Below are positions 43,961-53,851 of a stretch of DNA of 64,000 nt, piece after piece. Positions within the stretch are counted from its first letter, which is position 1; every line of letters begins with the position of its first letter. The notes beneath the pieces are model-generated. The model made no database searches. It was not told where the DNA came from and saw only the letters and a program-made list of their open reading frames with translations. The stretch spans positions 186,001 through 250,000 of the forward strand of contig BLJB01000035.1 of NCBI GenBank assembly GCA_013423325.1. Direction: 5' to 3'. Both the position numbers and the translations under genes were made by a program. Source of the DNA: Usnea hakonensis. Its lineage: Eukaryota > Ascomycota > Lecanoromycetes > Lecanorales > Parmeliaceae.

Positions 43961-45286
43961 ATGAGTGTTGGGAAGGCCCCTGCGTGTGTCCCCACATGGC
44001 GGGGCCACATTGAGACCACAAAAGACGCGTTGATCATCTTCGAAGCTTGCTTCAGCGGAACTCTGGCTCACTGCTTTCGTCGCCCTCATGACAGAGAGCG
44101 CAATCAACTCATTGTGAGCGGCAATGTCTTCGTGTACGAGGAGGCCACTTCTGGCATCAAGAGGTGGACAGATGGCATCCCTTGGAGTCCGAGTCGCATT
44201 CTCACCAACTTCCTCATCTACCGCCAACTCAACAGTCCCTTTCCGCCAGGCGAGAAGAAGAGAGCCACCAAGCGAAGTCAGAGGGCACTCAAGCCCGGCG
44301 AGCCCTACCCAGCCAGCGCAACTTCCACACCGACCACCGACGAGGGCAGACCCTTTCCTGGGCCAGAATCGCCGAGTCCATCCCAGCATAAACAAGACGA
44401 CGCTCCCGACAAGGACGCCAATCGCGGCTTAGTTGGCTCGCTAGTAGACTCTTACGAGTTCAAGGAGAACGGGCTGTTGAAGAAGACAATGACTGTCACT
44501 GTTCACAACGTCCAGCACCATTTGGTCTCCTACTATTCTTTGGAGGATGCGAAAAACAGTCTCAGGACACCTAGGGATGACCCTCGTCTCAAGGATCTCC
44601 CGATAAGGGAGGCCTTGCTGAACCAGCCCAAGTTCAAATTTCCCAACCTCGACGACGCTGGAGACGGAAGCTACGAGCAAATGGAAGGGTCGCAGAATGC
44701 TTATTCTCAATACTACCAACCGAATGGATATGACAACAGGATGTACCCTCCGAATCCCGCATTTCAACCTCCGCAAGTCTCTTCTCCTCTCGGGTTTCAC
44801 CCGGCGTATGCTCCGTCACATCCACCATCTACAAGCCCTGGATACGCATCGATAGCACCGTCTACATCCGCTTACGTTCCGATAACCCTTGGGCCTGTGT
44901 CCTACCCCCAGCACCAACCTCACGGTCAATACCCGTCCCCCTTCAAGCAAGAAGGGGTGCCACAGTACCAGGGACAGCCCCCACAACACACCCAGTATCA
45001 ACCGCACCATTACGGTAGCCATGCCCAAGAGCAACAAAATTACCAGCAGCAGGCAGGCGCGAACAATCTACCGCGTCCACCGGGAATGGTAGACTACCTT
45101 CAAGCGAGTCCAGCAGATAGTGGCATGGGTCATGAGCTGTATGGATCCCCTAACATCAAGGCCGAGGGCATGGTCCCGACATCTCATCCACAACAGGGAC
45201 AGCCCTGGCCGCCCGCTTATTCGCAGTCTTGGGGCCCCCGACCGGATGGACATTCGTATTCTACCTCTTACCGCGCTCAATCCTGA
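43961..45286 (+). CDS. WOR1: WOPR-domain transcription factor (Wor1/Ryp1/Sge1/Reg1 type)
   Basis: Master regulators of this family control white-opaque switching in Candida, the yeast phase in Histoplasma, and virulence or conidiation in plant-associated fungi. A single exon of 441 residues starts at the ATG at 43961 (MSVGKAPACVPTWRGHIETT); the frame is open a little upstream but without ATG. The WOPR box comes in two parts. The first is about residues 15-110 (GHIETTKDALIIFEACFSG, RRPHDRERNQLIVSGNVFVY, IKRWTDGIPWSPSRI, PPGEKKRATKR). The second is about residues 165-225 (LLKKTMTVTVHNVQHHLVSY, then PIREALLNQPKF). The C-terminal half is Pro/Gln/Tyr-rich and prion-like, typical of these regulators. 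Sequence is closer to the Wor1/Sge1 branch than to Gti1/Pac2. The 11-kb gene-poor upstream interval is consistent with a long regulatory region. Confidence 0.95.
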   Translation: MSVGKAPACVPTWRGHIETTKDALIIFEACFSGTLAHCFRRPHDRERNQLIVSGNVFVYEEATSGIKRWTDGIPWSPSRILTNFLIYRQLNSPFPPGEKKRATKRSQRALKPGEPYPASATSTPTTDEGRPFPGPESPSPSQHKQDDAPDKDANRGLVGSLVDSYEFKENGLLKKTMTVTVHNVQHHLVSYYSLEDAKNSLRTPRDDPRLKDLPIREALLNQPKFKFPNLDDAGDGSYEQMEGSQNAYSQYYQPNGYDNRMYPPNPAFQPPQVSSPLGFHPAYAPSHPPSTSPGYASIAPSTSAYVPITLGPVSYPQHQPHGQYPSPFKQEGVPQYQGQPPQHTQYQPHHYGSHAQEQQNYQQQAGANNLPRPPGMVDYLQASPADSGMGHELYGSPNIKAEGMVPTSHPQQGQPWPPAYSQSWGPRPDGHSYSTSYRAQS

Positions 45287-46552
45287 TCAACCGCTAGATG
45301 GAAATCTTCCAACTTATGACTATCATTTGGTACTCTCAGACTGTGCGAGGATCTCGAAGGATTGAGGCAGAGAAACATCATCGAGCTTGGCGTTGTGGGT
45401 TTTTTTTATTTGCAACTGCTACAAAATATACACCGGGGCGGCTTCTGTCAGATTTCCCAGCTTGCATTGTCTCCTACTGAAAATATTGCGTAGGGGGCTG
45501 AAAGAGAGAGAGAGACAAAATCAACGGGCGTCTGGTACGGATCCACTGCTAATGTTTGCTGATAATTGCACATACAACACCTAGCTTCTCTACATGTTGA
45601 TTCCGTTTGAAATCTCCAGAATCATCTCCAAGCTTTTAGAGCTCTGCCCAGCTTCAATGGGCGGCGATCTGCACTGCAGGGTTTGTCACCCAGCTTCGGC
45701 CCAGATGCAAGCAGACGCCACAAAGTCTGGGGCATCTGCTTCTCCTCCTCGAGCGGCCTCAGGCAAAGGAAACGACGATCCCTGCGGAATACGACCGAAA
45801 TTGCCCGTTGATCCATTGATCCATCACAGCACATCATGCGTTGCCGACTACCGAAGATGCCTTAAACGGAAGTCTCATATCACTTGCAATGCATGACATT
45901 TACGTTCAAGGACATTTTACCTTTAGCCTGTGTCGATCGGTATTTGATCGAGGGGCTTGTGGCCTGTGGGGGCCATGCAGACTTGGCAGCCGAGGCTTAT
46001 GAGAGTCTGAGACCGTCCGGAGACAGCTCCGCATTTAGACGAGGTCTCAAGCGGGGAAAGGGAAGCAAATTAAGGTGCTTCTTGTATTTGGAAGCTGGAC
46101 AGAATAGCTAAAAGGGGATGCAAATTGTGCTTGTCTTGTGTAGAGACAGTTGTGCTTCAGGCTGTACGAAGATGCAGAGCCTGTTTCGATTGTGCAGCCT
46201 GGTGGCCTGATAGGGTAAGTGTTTGAATGGGTACATTAGCGACTATCGCAATAGCGGAAGGTCATCGCAAAATCTCCAAAGATCAGCATAGTCAATTGAT
46301 CATCAATCCGTCCCAAGACTTTGGTCACTGTCATTTGCATCACCGTATATTTTACTCGAGGATACATGTTCCTTGCCTTTCTTTCAAGAGTAGGTAAGGA
46401 GTAAGGTAGAATCCATGTCTTGGCAATCTCTTTCCCAGCCCTACCATGCACGCTAAAATTGTTGGCAAATACGAATACGACTTCCCTCGTAGGGGAGGTC
46501 TACCTAAAGTAACAACGAGCAACTCCCTGAAATAAAAGTGGTACAATATGCA
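45287..46552. other. Intergenic, 3' of the WOPR gene
   Basis: About 1.27 kb. Frames at 45594-45896 (Cys- and Pro-rich) and 45884-46111 could not be joined into a gene. Nothing else was recognised. The end of the stretch must hold the cardiolipin synthase promoter. Confidence 0.45.
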
Positions 46553-47814
46553 ATGGCATCTGTGGCTTCTGGTCCTGCATGTCGTAACCTGCGTGTGACG
46601 ATACCGCTATTGCGCCCAAAGCTGCGCGTGCCTTTCCCCCCGAGAACAGTTGCTAGGAAGAGCCAGATATGGAGTCGCACGAATCGTGAAAGAAGTCGTG
46701 AATTGGCTGGGGGCGTGAGGAGGTAGGGACTCTAGTCTGAGAGCTATTGTAGGACCCCAGAGATGGGGACTGACAGATGGGGTGAAGCAGGGTACAGTGG
46801 GCGGAGAAGCGGAATGGGGACCAAGAGAGGGGATTGGCTCATGGCGGGAGGAGAGATGGAGAGAAAGATGCAATAAAGAAGTATGCCGGATTCGAATGCC
46901 ATATTAAGCCTGTCTACGTCTTGAGCTGCTCTGGCAACATTCATGCTTCCTCCCCACACCAGCATTCATGGGCCACTCCACGCGTCTCCTGGATCCTTAT
47001 CTTCCGACAAGGAGATCTCTGATTGACACACTTATTTTCTTGCTAACCTTCTCTATAGACCTTCCCCTCTTTCCACTCTCCTCCCCATCCACGAAAATGT
47101 TTACACAGTACCTAATCTTTTAACCTTCTCACGCCTCATCGCGGCGCCGGTAGTTGGCTATCTGATCATTTACGACATGCACATGCCCGCTCTGGGACTG
47201 TTCGTGTATGCAGGGGTCACGGACTTGGTGGATGGTTGGATCGCGCGGAAGTGGGGCCTCCAGACCGTGGTGGGTACGGTGATTGACCCAATGGCGGATA
47301 AAGCATTGATGACGATTGTGACGGTGACGTTGGCCATGAAGGAGGCGCTACCTAGTGAGTGATCTTACCGTATGATTTACTTTATTGCTTATCCAGATTC
47401 TACGCAACTCCACGCTAGAGGATCTAAATCACTCGGTATAGAGTGTCGACTAACAAAAGCTCTTCTGCAGTACCGCTCGCTGTCCTAATCCTCGGCCGTG
47501 ACATCCTGTTAGGTCTCTCCGCCCTATACTACCGCTACATCTCCCTCCCTCCCCCACGCACCTTTTCCCGATATTGGGATTTTTCGCTTCCCAGCGCAGA
47601 GGTGCGACCTACAACAATCTCCAAAATCAATACGTTTCTACAGCTAGGGCTGATAGGAGCGACGATGTCAGGATTGGCGATGGGAGGATTGGGAGAGACG
47701 GCGCAGATCGCGTTGGAAGCTAGTTGGTGGGTGGTTGGGGCCACGACCGTGTGGAGCGGGGGGAGTTATATTTGGGGGAAGAATGCTGTGAGGATATTGA
47801 GTAAGAGGTCGTGA
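46553..47814 (+). CDS. CRD1: Cardiolipin synthase (CDP-alcohol phosphatidyltransferase)
   Basis: Makes cardiolipin from CDP-diacylglycerol and phosphatidylglycerol in the mitochondrial inner membrane. The core is exons 47059-47354 and 47471-47814. The CDP-alcohol phosphotransferase signature D-x2-DG-x2-AR-x8-G-x3-D-x3-D is complete (DLVDGWIARKW ... GTVIDPMAD). Before it stand HENVYTVPNLLTFSRL and a membrane segment; after it come ILGRDILLGLSALYYRYISL, the conserved TFSRYWDFSLPSAEV and further membrane segments. I propose exon 1 at 46553-46722: it starts with ATG, has a basic, acid-poor presequence (MASVASGPACRNLRVTIPLL) and ends phase 2, which fits exon 2 exactly, giving 269 residues. The resulting intron (336 nt) is long, so an extra small exon may be hidden there. 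Confidence 0.88.
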
Positions 47815-48690
47815 GCGAATTAGATCTGGCGAGTGGCCAGTCTGAAATTCTTATCATCAGGGTGCCCGTCGGCAACGAGGCAAGCTGAAGGCATTTCTGA
47901 GTCCAGACCTGGACTAGGTGGGAGAGGTGAATAGAGGTGCAAGCCTCCAAGCACAGTGGCATGGAAGGACCAGGGGAAATGGAATCGAGAATCGCCGCTC
48001 GGAAGAGCAAGTGCAATCAATAACCGTTGTCTGTGGGGATCTATGGCCCACGCTGCACGCCGAGGGTTTTCCGTCTCCCAGTAAAGCAAGGAATTAAACA
48101 AATTTTTCATTTCCAGACAATCTCGTGATTTGCTTCTGAAGCGATATGTAGTAGAGTTTTACATGCCATGCTTCATTCAACATTGTTGTTGATATATTTC
48201 CCGCTAGCGCCCAGTGTTTGCGGGGAGGGAGCCCACTGGGTCCACTCGGAGATTCATTTCACTTCGTCTCAACCTTCATCCTCAATGGTCGAGAAAGCAA
48301 AACCCAAGCTGTTGAGCTCAAAAGAGACTATCAGAGCGCTCCTGTGAGCGATTGCTCCAATGCACATTGATGGCGAGAGGATAATGGCCGACGAAGGTCG
48401 GGCGGCTGAGTCTCGTCGCCGCATCAGCACTATGACAGTTTGAGCGAGGCAATGCAGTTGCGACTACATCTGACAATGAGACTTTTTCAACGTTGGTATA
48501 CAAGAGACATTGCAGTCTCACAATCTCTTGCTGAATGTACAAATTGATCTCGTGAACCTGTGTCCTTTTCGTTTCGCCTCTGTTCTTTTACTTCCTTCTA
48601 CGTCTCTTCGAACCCTCACCATGACGAAGATCACTGACGCTTCAAGCATCGGTTTGTTCTAACATCATCATCTGATGAGACTCATTTACC
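47815..48690. promoter_or_regulatory. Upstream region of the Fungal_N-type gene
   Basis: 876 bases between two plus-strand genes. Pyrimidine-rich near 48560-48620. No gene or repeat was recognised. Confidence 0.45.
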
Positions 48691-51657
48691 ATGGCAGAAC
48701 TTGGCATCATAGCCTCCGTTGTCCAGATCGCAGACGTTGGTCTCCGCCTCAGCATCAAACTCTATACCTTTGGCGAAATTGTTGCTAGCGCAGACCGTTC
48801 CGTCATCTCCATCTCAAAAGACGTATCCCTTACATCTGGAGTGTTGAAAGAGCTCGGGCAGATACTTGATAGTGACAGGGAAACCGGGACATTTTCGGAG
48901 AATGCTGTTCAGACCGCAGATGGAATTGTCAAGGAGTGTTTGGGAGTGTTTCAGGAGATGGAAAGCATGCTTGTGAAGAAGTTGCCAATTTTGGCCCAAT
49001 GGGATAGTGAGGATGGGAAAAGTGGACAGAGAGCGAACAAGGCGACGGTAATACTTGAGAGATTGAAGTGGGGGTATCTGCAGCCAAAGCTACAGTTGCT
49101 GCGAAGTAATCTGGACAGGCTGAAGTCGACGCTGTTGCTGATGCTGAATGTGATAACGTATGCTAGACAGGTGTCTGGGAAGTATGTCTTCTTGAAACCT
49201 TGCTGTGTGATGTTGCGGTGGCATGGATGGCTGATAATTGTCAGGGCTGAGTCGCCATCTGTTATCGCGGAGCAGAGGTCTCTCATCGAAGATCTGTCAC
49301 ATTCTAACCAGGAATACATTCGCAAATTTGAAACCTTGAAGATTGGAATCGAAGAAACTGGGGGAGCGCACAAAGAGAACGAGCCCAAGGAAAGACTCCC
49401 AACAACCAGGTCAAGCCCCCAGACACTAAGAACTGCAGGAAGATCAGGGCAGATGCCGGGGCTGACAAATCGAACGAAATTTTGGTCTCATGCTATGGGC
49501 GACACAGACACCGCCAGCCTTATCGTCAACACTGACGTCCGGAATATATCACTCCCACCAGTACGGGAGCGAGGAATGTCAGCGTCGGAGACGAAGACAA
49601 CAGGCTTGGATCAAAAAATGTTGTTGAAGCAGTTGGAGCATTACTCCACGCTCATCGTTAATCTGTTGAAAGAGGTGGACCAAGTCCAGTACGATATCTC
49701 TTTGAAGAGCCGTTCACGGGTCAAAGGTGGTATTGCAGGCCTTCGTGATATGGAGATGCAGGAGCTCGAGGGGATTTGGGGACGCGCGGCGGTGCAACGT
49801 GCAGTACAAAGCTTCGATTCTCTTGGTGAGGTCCTCGAAAGACCGCCTGAGATGAACAGATTAGTGGCGAGAGATCCTGTCAAGACTTTGTCCCACGGTG
49901 GCAGAAGGCACGTGGAAGGAGAGGATAGACATCATAGTAGAGCGAGAAGGAAAACTGCCGTTACGTCACCATACTTTACACCGGACTCACCTGCTGCCGA
50001 GTTTGACGCAGTCGCTACAGAAGACCATTTCAAGGGTCCCGTCTCGATGGATGAGGCTGCCGTAAGAGATTATAGTTTTTTGGATCTGTCCGATAGTGAA
50101 CCAATTCTTCCCACTCCAACGTCCTGGGACGCTGGCACTCAGCCGGCAGGAGAGGTTATGGAAGATAAAGAAGAAGAAGAAGAAGAAGAAGACGCACCAA
50201 TTGTGTCGAGCACCCTAAAGTCCAAAACTTTAGTACGCAAGAATGTCAAATGCCTTGCACTGAGCGCTGTACAACAGCAAAGCATTGATGGTTTGGGTCG
50301 TGGAACCGCCGCTGTGGCTGATGCGGTCAGCCGCCGCCGCTCAAGGACTCGGAGAGATTCTGTCGGTGCTCTGCCTGCACCTGAGAAAGCTGACGATACC
50401 CGGATTGCTTCTCACAGAAATAATCATATCGCCCAAGCTGGTCTTGCTGGGGCTGCTGTGGCCGGGCTTGTAGAAAGAGCTAGAAGTAAGTCTCGCGAGG
50501 GTGGCAAGCGGCATCGCTCCAAGAGTAGAGTTCGAAAAGGTCTCCCAATTGCGGCTACTGGTCTGGGTTCTGCCGCTGTCGCAGGTCTGTACGAGAAACA
50601 GCAAGCTGGCAAGGAGGAGGAAGAAGCCCGGCATGAGCAGTATGCTGCCCGGAGATCAGCAAGATCGAGCCCATCAAACGGACAAAAGCCTATGCAGCCT
50701 CGACAAGAGAAGGATTATTTCCTTGACCCTAGGAGCGCTCCACCAACGCCAAAGACTTCCTCTTTGGAATCCACTGAACTTAGGCCGATAACACGGCCGC
50801 GATCGAGTTCTGATGAATCAGCGGCTGGTATAGGCACTCTATATGGAAAAAGATTCCGTCCCCTTCGAACACGCAGTCCTCAAAGACGAGCTACCGAGGA
50901 TGATTACGCTATTCGATCTCGTGCTCGCGTGTCAGTCGAGGCCCCGAGAATTCGAAGTCCTACAAGCATATTGGACCTCACCTCTGGCGTATTCTCTACC
51001 TCTAGCGCTCAGAGCACTAGGCCGATTATTATGAATGCGGCCGAAAGTTCTTCGAGCCCTGTGACATCAACGCGCAGAGACCGTCAAGATGATTATTACG
51101 AGATCTCACCTAGTTCTTCCTCCACTAGGCGGCGTTCTCAGCGCTACTCGTCGTTAGGCGTGATGCCTGCAGACAAAGACATCAGAGAACGTCAAAACGT
51201 GATCTTAGAGTCTCGAAATGCCTCCAGTAACGCCACTGTGGCCGATCATCAGGAGGGCCAACTCCCAGAAATCGAAAACGTCATTGGACCGCAAAACTCC
51301 AGCTCGCCTGTACCGCCTGCACCGCATTTGGAGGTGGAAGAACTTGAATCCGGTCTATCTGCAAGCGAAGTCTGTTGTCTTACCCAAGAATCAATGCCGC
51401 CGCCACCGTGGAGGACCTCGGGACTGAGGGAAACCGTAGCTGCGGAAGAAACAATAAGAAGGGCGCCTCCTCCGGCGGCACCTATAGAAGTTGATTATGA
51501 CGAGATCATTGAAGAGCGTGATGATCCTCCGCGGCGGAGACTGAAGAAGTTGTCAGCTTTCACGCATGGCGAAAGCGACAGTGGCACTTCAATGGGGGCG
51601 GAAATGGAGGTAGTGGATCGCCTCGTTCTTTTATGGACCACCGTGAAGCCTCTATGA
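48691..51657 (+). CDS. Large Fungal_N-type protein with disordered C-terminus
   Basis: The open frame of 988 codons contains a 63-nt intron (49182-49244, GTATGT donor, CAG acceptor). Because 63 is a multiple of three it stays open if unspliced; removal changes VSG-KYVFLKPCC into VSGKAESPSVIAEQ and gives 967 residues. Residues 1-250 form the helical domain common at the start of fungal NACHT, ankyrin and other signalling proteins (MAELGIIASVVQIADVGLRL and following helices). The rest is low-complexity: Ser/Arg-rich, with a run of glutamates (GAA repeat near 50169-50191) and repeated AGLAGAAVAGL-like stretches (residues about 570-640), which may form small helices. No catalytic domain is visible. 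Function unknown; a scaffold role is a guess. Confidence 0.85.
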   Translation: MAELGIIASVVQIADVGLRLSIKLYTFGEIVASADRSVISISKDVSLTSGVLKELGQILDSDRETGTFSENAVQTADGIVKECLGVFQEMESMLVKKLPILAQWDSEDGKSGQRANKATVILERLKWGYLQPKLQLLRSNLDRLKSTLLLMLNVITYARQVSGKYVFLKPCCVMLRWHGWLIIVRAESPSVIAEQRSLIEDLSHSNQEYIRKFETLKIGIEETGGAHKENEPKERLPTTRSSPQTLRTAGRSGQMPGLTNRTKFWSHAMGDTDTASLIVNTDVRNISLPPVRERGMSASETKTTGLDQKMLLKQLEHYSTLIVNLLKEVDQVQYDISLKSRSRVKGGIAGLRDMEMQELEGIWGRAAVQRAVQSFDSLGEVLERPPEMNRLVARDPVKTLSHGGRRHVEGEDRHHSRARRKTAVTSPYFTPDSPAAEFDAVATEDHFKGPVSMDEAAVRDYSFLDLSDSEPILPTPTSWDAGTQPAGEVMEDKEEEEEEEDAPIVSSTLKSKTLVRKNVKCLALSAVQQQSIDGLGRGTAAVADAVSRRRSRTRRDSVGALPAPEKADDTRIASHRNNHIAQAGLAGAAVAGLVERARSKSREGGKRHRSKSRVRKGLPIAATGLGSAAVAGLYEKQQAGKEEEEARHEQYAARRSARSSPSNGQKPMQPRQEKDYFLDPRSAPPTPKTSSLESTELRPITRPRSSSDESAAGIGTLYGKRFRPLRTRSPQRRATEDDYAIRSRARVSVEAPRIRSPTSILDLTSGVFSTSSAQSTRPIIMNAAESSSSPVTSTRRDRQDDYYEISPSSSSTRRRSQRYSSLGVMPADKDIRERQNVILESRNASSNATVADHQEGQLPEIENVIGPQNSSSPVPPAPHLEVEELESGLSASEVCCLTQESMPPPPWRTSGLRETVAAEETIRRAPPPAAPIEVDYDEIIEERDDPPRRRLKKLSAFTHGESDSGTSMGAEMEVVDRLVLLWTTVKPL
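49182..49244 (+). other. In-frame 63-nt intron
   Basis: GTATGT at the 5' end, CTGATAA branch-like sequence and CAG at the 3' end. Its translation (Cys, Trp, Leu-rich) is unlike the flanking helical sequence. Confidence 0.75.
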
Positions 51658-52335
51658 GACGAGGATAGAAGTCCATGTAATAACGATTCGCATGCATAGA
51701 TCCAATTCTAGATTCAATGATGGGAATGATGCATTGGCACTGGTCTACTATGGATATTATTCCGTGTATTCACAAGGTCGAATGACTCTTCGGAAGGCCG
51801 CGTGTGACAGATGGCTGCTACAAGTGTTTCTGATTGGGAGCTTGAACGCTGATTACTGCTGTGTCTTCCATCATTGGCATTCCCTTTTTATCCACCAAGA
51901 GTTCAACAAGCTGACCTTTACGTACGCCAGAGCTCTGACTACAGCCTTCCTTTAAAAATGAGGCGTTTCGACGAATGACACGCTAACATTTCGCAAACGT
52001 CGAACAACTCTGTTATTTCAATCACATGAGTGACCGGGAAAATCGAAGCAGCGCAGAGAGAATTGGGCCTTCGTCAAATCAACCGAACGAACTAAATATC
52101 ATGAGGTAGATGGATTGGCATTTAGATACTCGCATCGCAAGCCGCAATTGACAGGGATTCTGATATCGGACGGATACCCGGGCCCGATGTTGTGTACTCT
52201 ACTACTCTGTTCCGGACAGCATGAATCATACTAGTGCATAACCCGCTCATCTGCATCTGAGTTCCACGCTGACCCGTCCCCGTCCCCATCGAGCGAGTTT
52301 CCTGGGTTGGGGAAAGGGGGGGGGGTGATTTGATT
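51658..52335. other. Convergent 3' intergenic region
   Basis: 678 bases between the stops of the Fungal_N-type gene (plus) and the GFA-family gene (minus). A G tract lies at 52316-52325. A small frame (51692-51955) has no support. Confidence 0.5.
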
Positions 52336-53043
52336 TTAGCCGAATACCTGTATAGGAACGATGGGAAATTAGCTGGTATCTTTGTTTAAAGGCATGGGGA
52401 GGGAGTTGGATCGATTGATGAGAATGTGCCGATTCGGATGGGAGGAGAATTAGGCTGTTTCCTGTTTTTCTTGTTTCTCCGAGGGCGAACAAAACACCAC
52501 CACCAACTCCCCAAATCCCCACCCCCGCGAAAACAAAAACAAGAAAAACGCTCGAAAACTCACAGGCTTCTGCTCCGCGCCCTCGACCGCCGTCTGATAC
52601 CCCATGCGATCCTTGCAGTAAAACTCCACCGACGTCGTCTTGAAGTCCCGCTCGGCCTTGTCGTCAATGGAGCCCGCTTTCACGCACACGGCGTCGGGCA
52701 TGACTTCGAGTTCGGTGTAGAGGCTGCTGCCGCAATCTGTTTGGGTTCAGTACTCATTGGAGAGGATCGGAGTGTGGGGATTGGAACGGGAAAAGACGAA
52801 AAAGGAAAAATCCTCACCCCCACAGAACCAATGATCATTCATCTTCCCCGAATCCCCCTTGACGGCGTAGTGCTTGGGACTCCCCTTGGTGACTTTGAAT
52901 TCCTTGCGCGGCACGACCACGTTGGAGGTGTAGGCGCCGCCGGACCATTTCTGGCAGTCGGTGCAGTGGCAGAGGGCGGTGGCTTGGGGGGCGCCGGTGT
53001 ATTCGTACGAGACGGCGGAGCAGAGGCAGGATCCTTTGACCAT
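52336..53043 (-). CDS. GFA / CENP-V family zinc protein
   Basis: Related to glutathione-dependent formaldehyde-activating enzyme: a small zinc-binding fold, often of unknown substrate in fungi. Three exons (53043-52818, 52736-52564, 52347-52336) give 136 residues, the usual size. Zinc ligands are visible as GSCLCSAVSYEY, CHCTDCQKWSG and, across intron 1, WFCGDCGSSLY. After this come the conserved strand EVMPDAVCVKAGSIDD and the end EFYCKDRMGYQTAVEGAEQK. The last coding exon is only 12 nt (VFG and stop), after a 216-nt intron with donor GTGAGT and acceptor TACAG; if unspliced, the frame runs on through a low-complexity tail. Substrate cannot be told from sequence. Confidence 0.88.
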
Positions 53044-53851
53044 TTTCGGTGAGGGGGAGTGTTTTTTTGGGAAGGGTGTTGATTGGGGGGGATGAGGGGG
53101 AGAGGGTTGTATATGTGTGAGTGGCTTTTGTGAGGAGGGGGTTTTGGAAGATGGGATTGTTCCAAGAAAAGAAGACGGGGATGGGTTGGGTTGGGTTGGG
53201 GAGATTTGTGGAGGGAAGAGAAGAAAGAAGGTAGGAGAGAAGGAGGTTTCTTATATACACCTTAGGTACGTATGTCCTAAGTCTCGCAACGTAAAGAAAA
53301 CCAAACTACTCTACGGCAGCCAGCAAATCTTCATCCAGGAGCGGGTTTGCGGATGCGGGGTTATGTCAAGGAAACAGGACGAGGGAATGGACCGTCAAAG
53401 ACCGCAATAGACCTTTCGGACACTTTGCCTTTCCGGATACTAGCTTGGTTGAAGATTTGTCAATCTCACGTACTAGTCAGACGGGGAGAATCAAAAAGAT
53501 GAATGTGGGAATCCGTGTGAGATGGGCGAATGCGCATTGGCAGGGAAGCGAGGTTGGTCTTCCACCTTTTCTTATCGCCGTATCACACAGATGACGTTGG
53601 GCCACGCACACACACACATGATGAGGAAACAATGCTCCTATTGGATCATGATACCTGTTTCCAACGAATCCATTAACGGGTCCAGAGCCGGCTCGAGCGT
53701 GCGCCTTTTACCGCATGCTACTCCAGTACTATCCTCTCCATGTCTTTTCTGCACCCTTTCTATATCCCGACCCTTGTCCAGGTCGGATCAGAGTCTATTC
53801 GCCTATTGTACGATTCATGCTGCATACACTCATTCTCCGCGGGTCCTTTCT
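53044..53851. other. Intergenic region upstream of the GFA gene
   Basis: 808 bases between two minus-strand genes. The promoter side is strongly strand-skewed, G-rich on the plus strand (53045-53230). A short CA run lies at 53607-53618. No gene was supported. Confidence 0.45.

Noticed and set aside
43754..44395. 213-codon minus frame across the WOPR gene start
   Set aside because: It is antisense to the clear WOPR domain and has no recognisable domain of its own.
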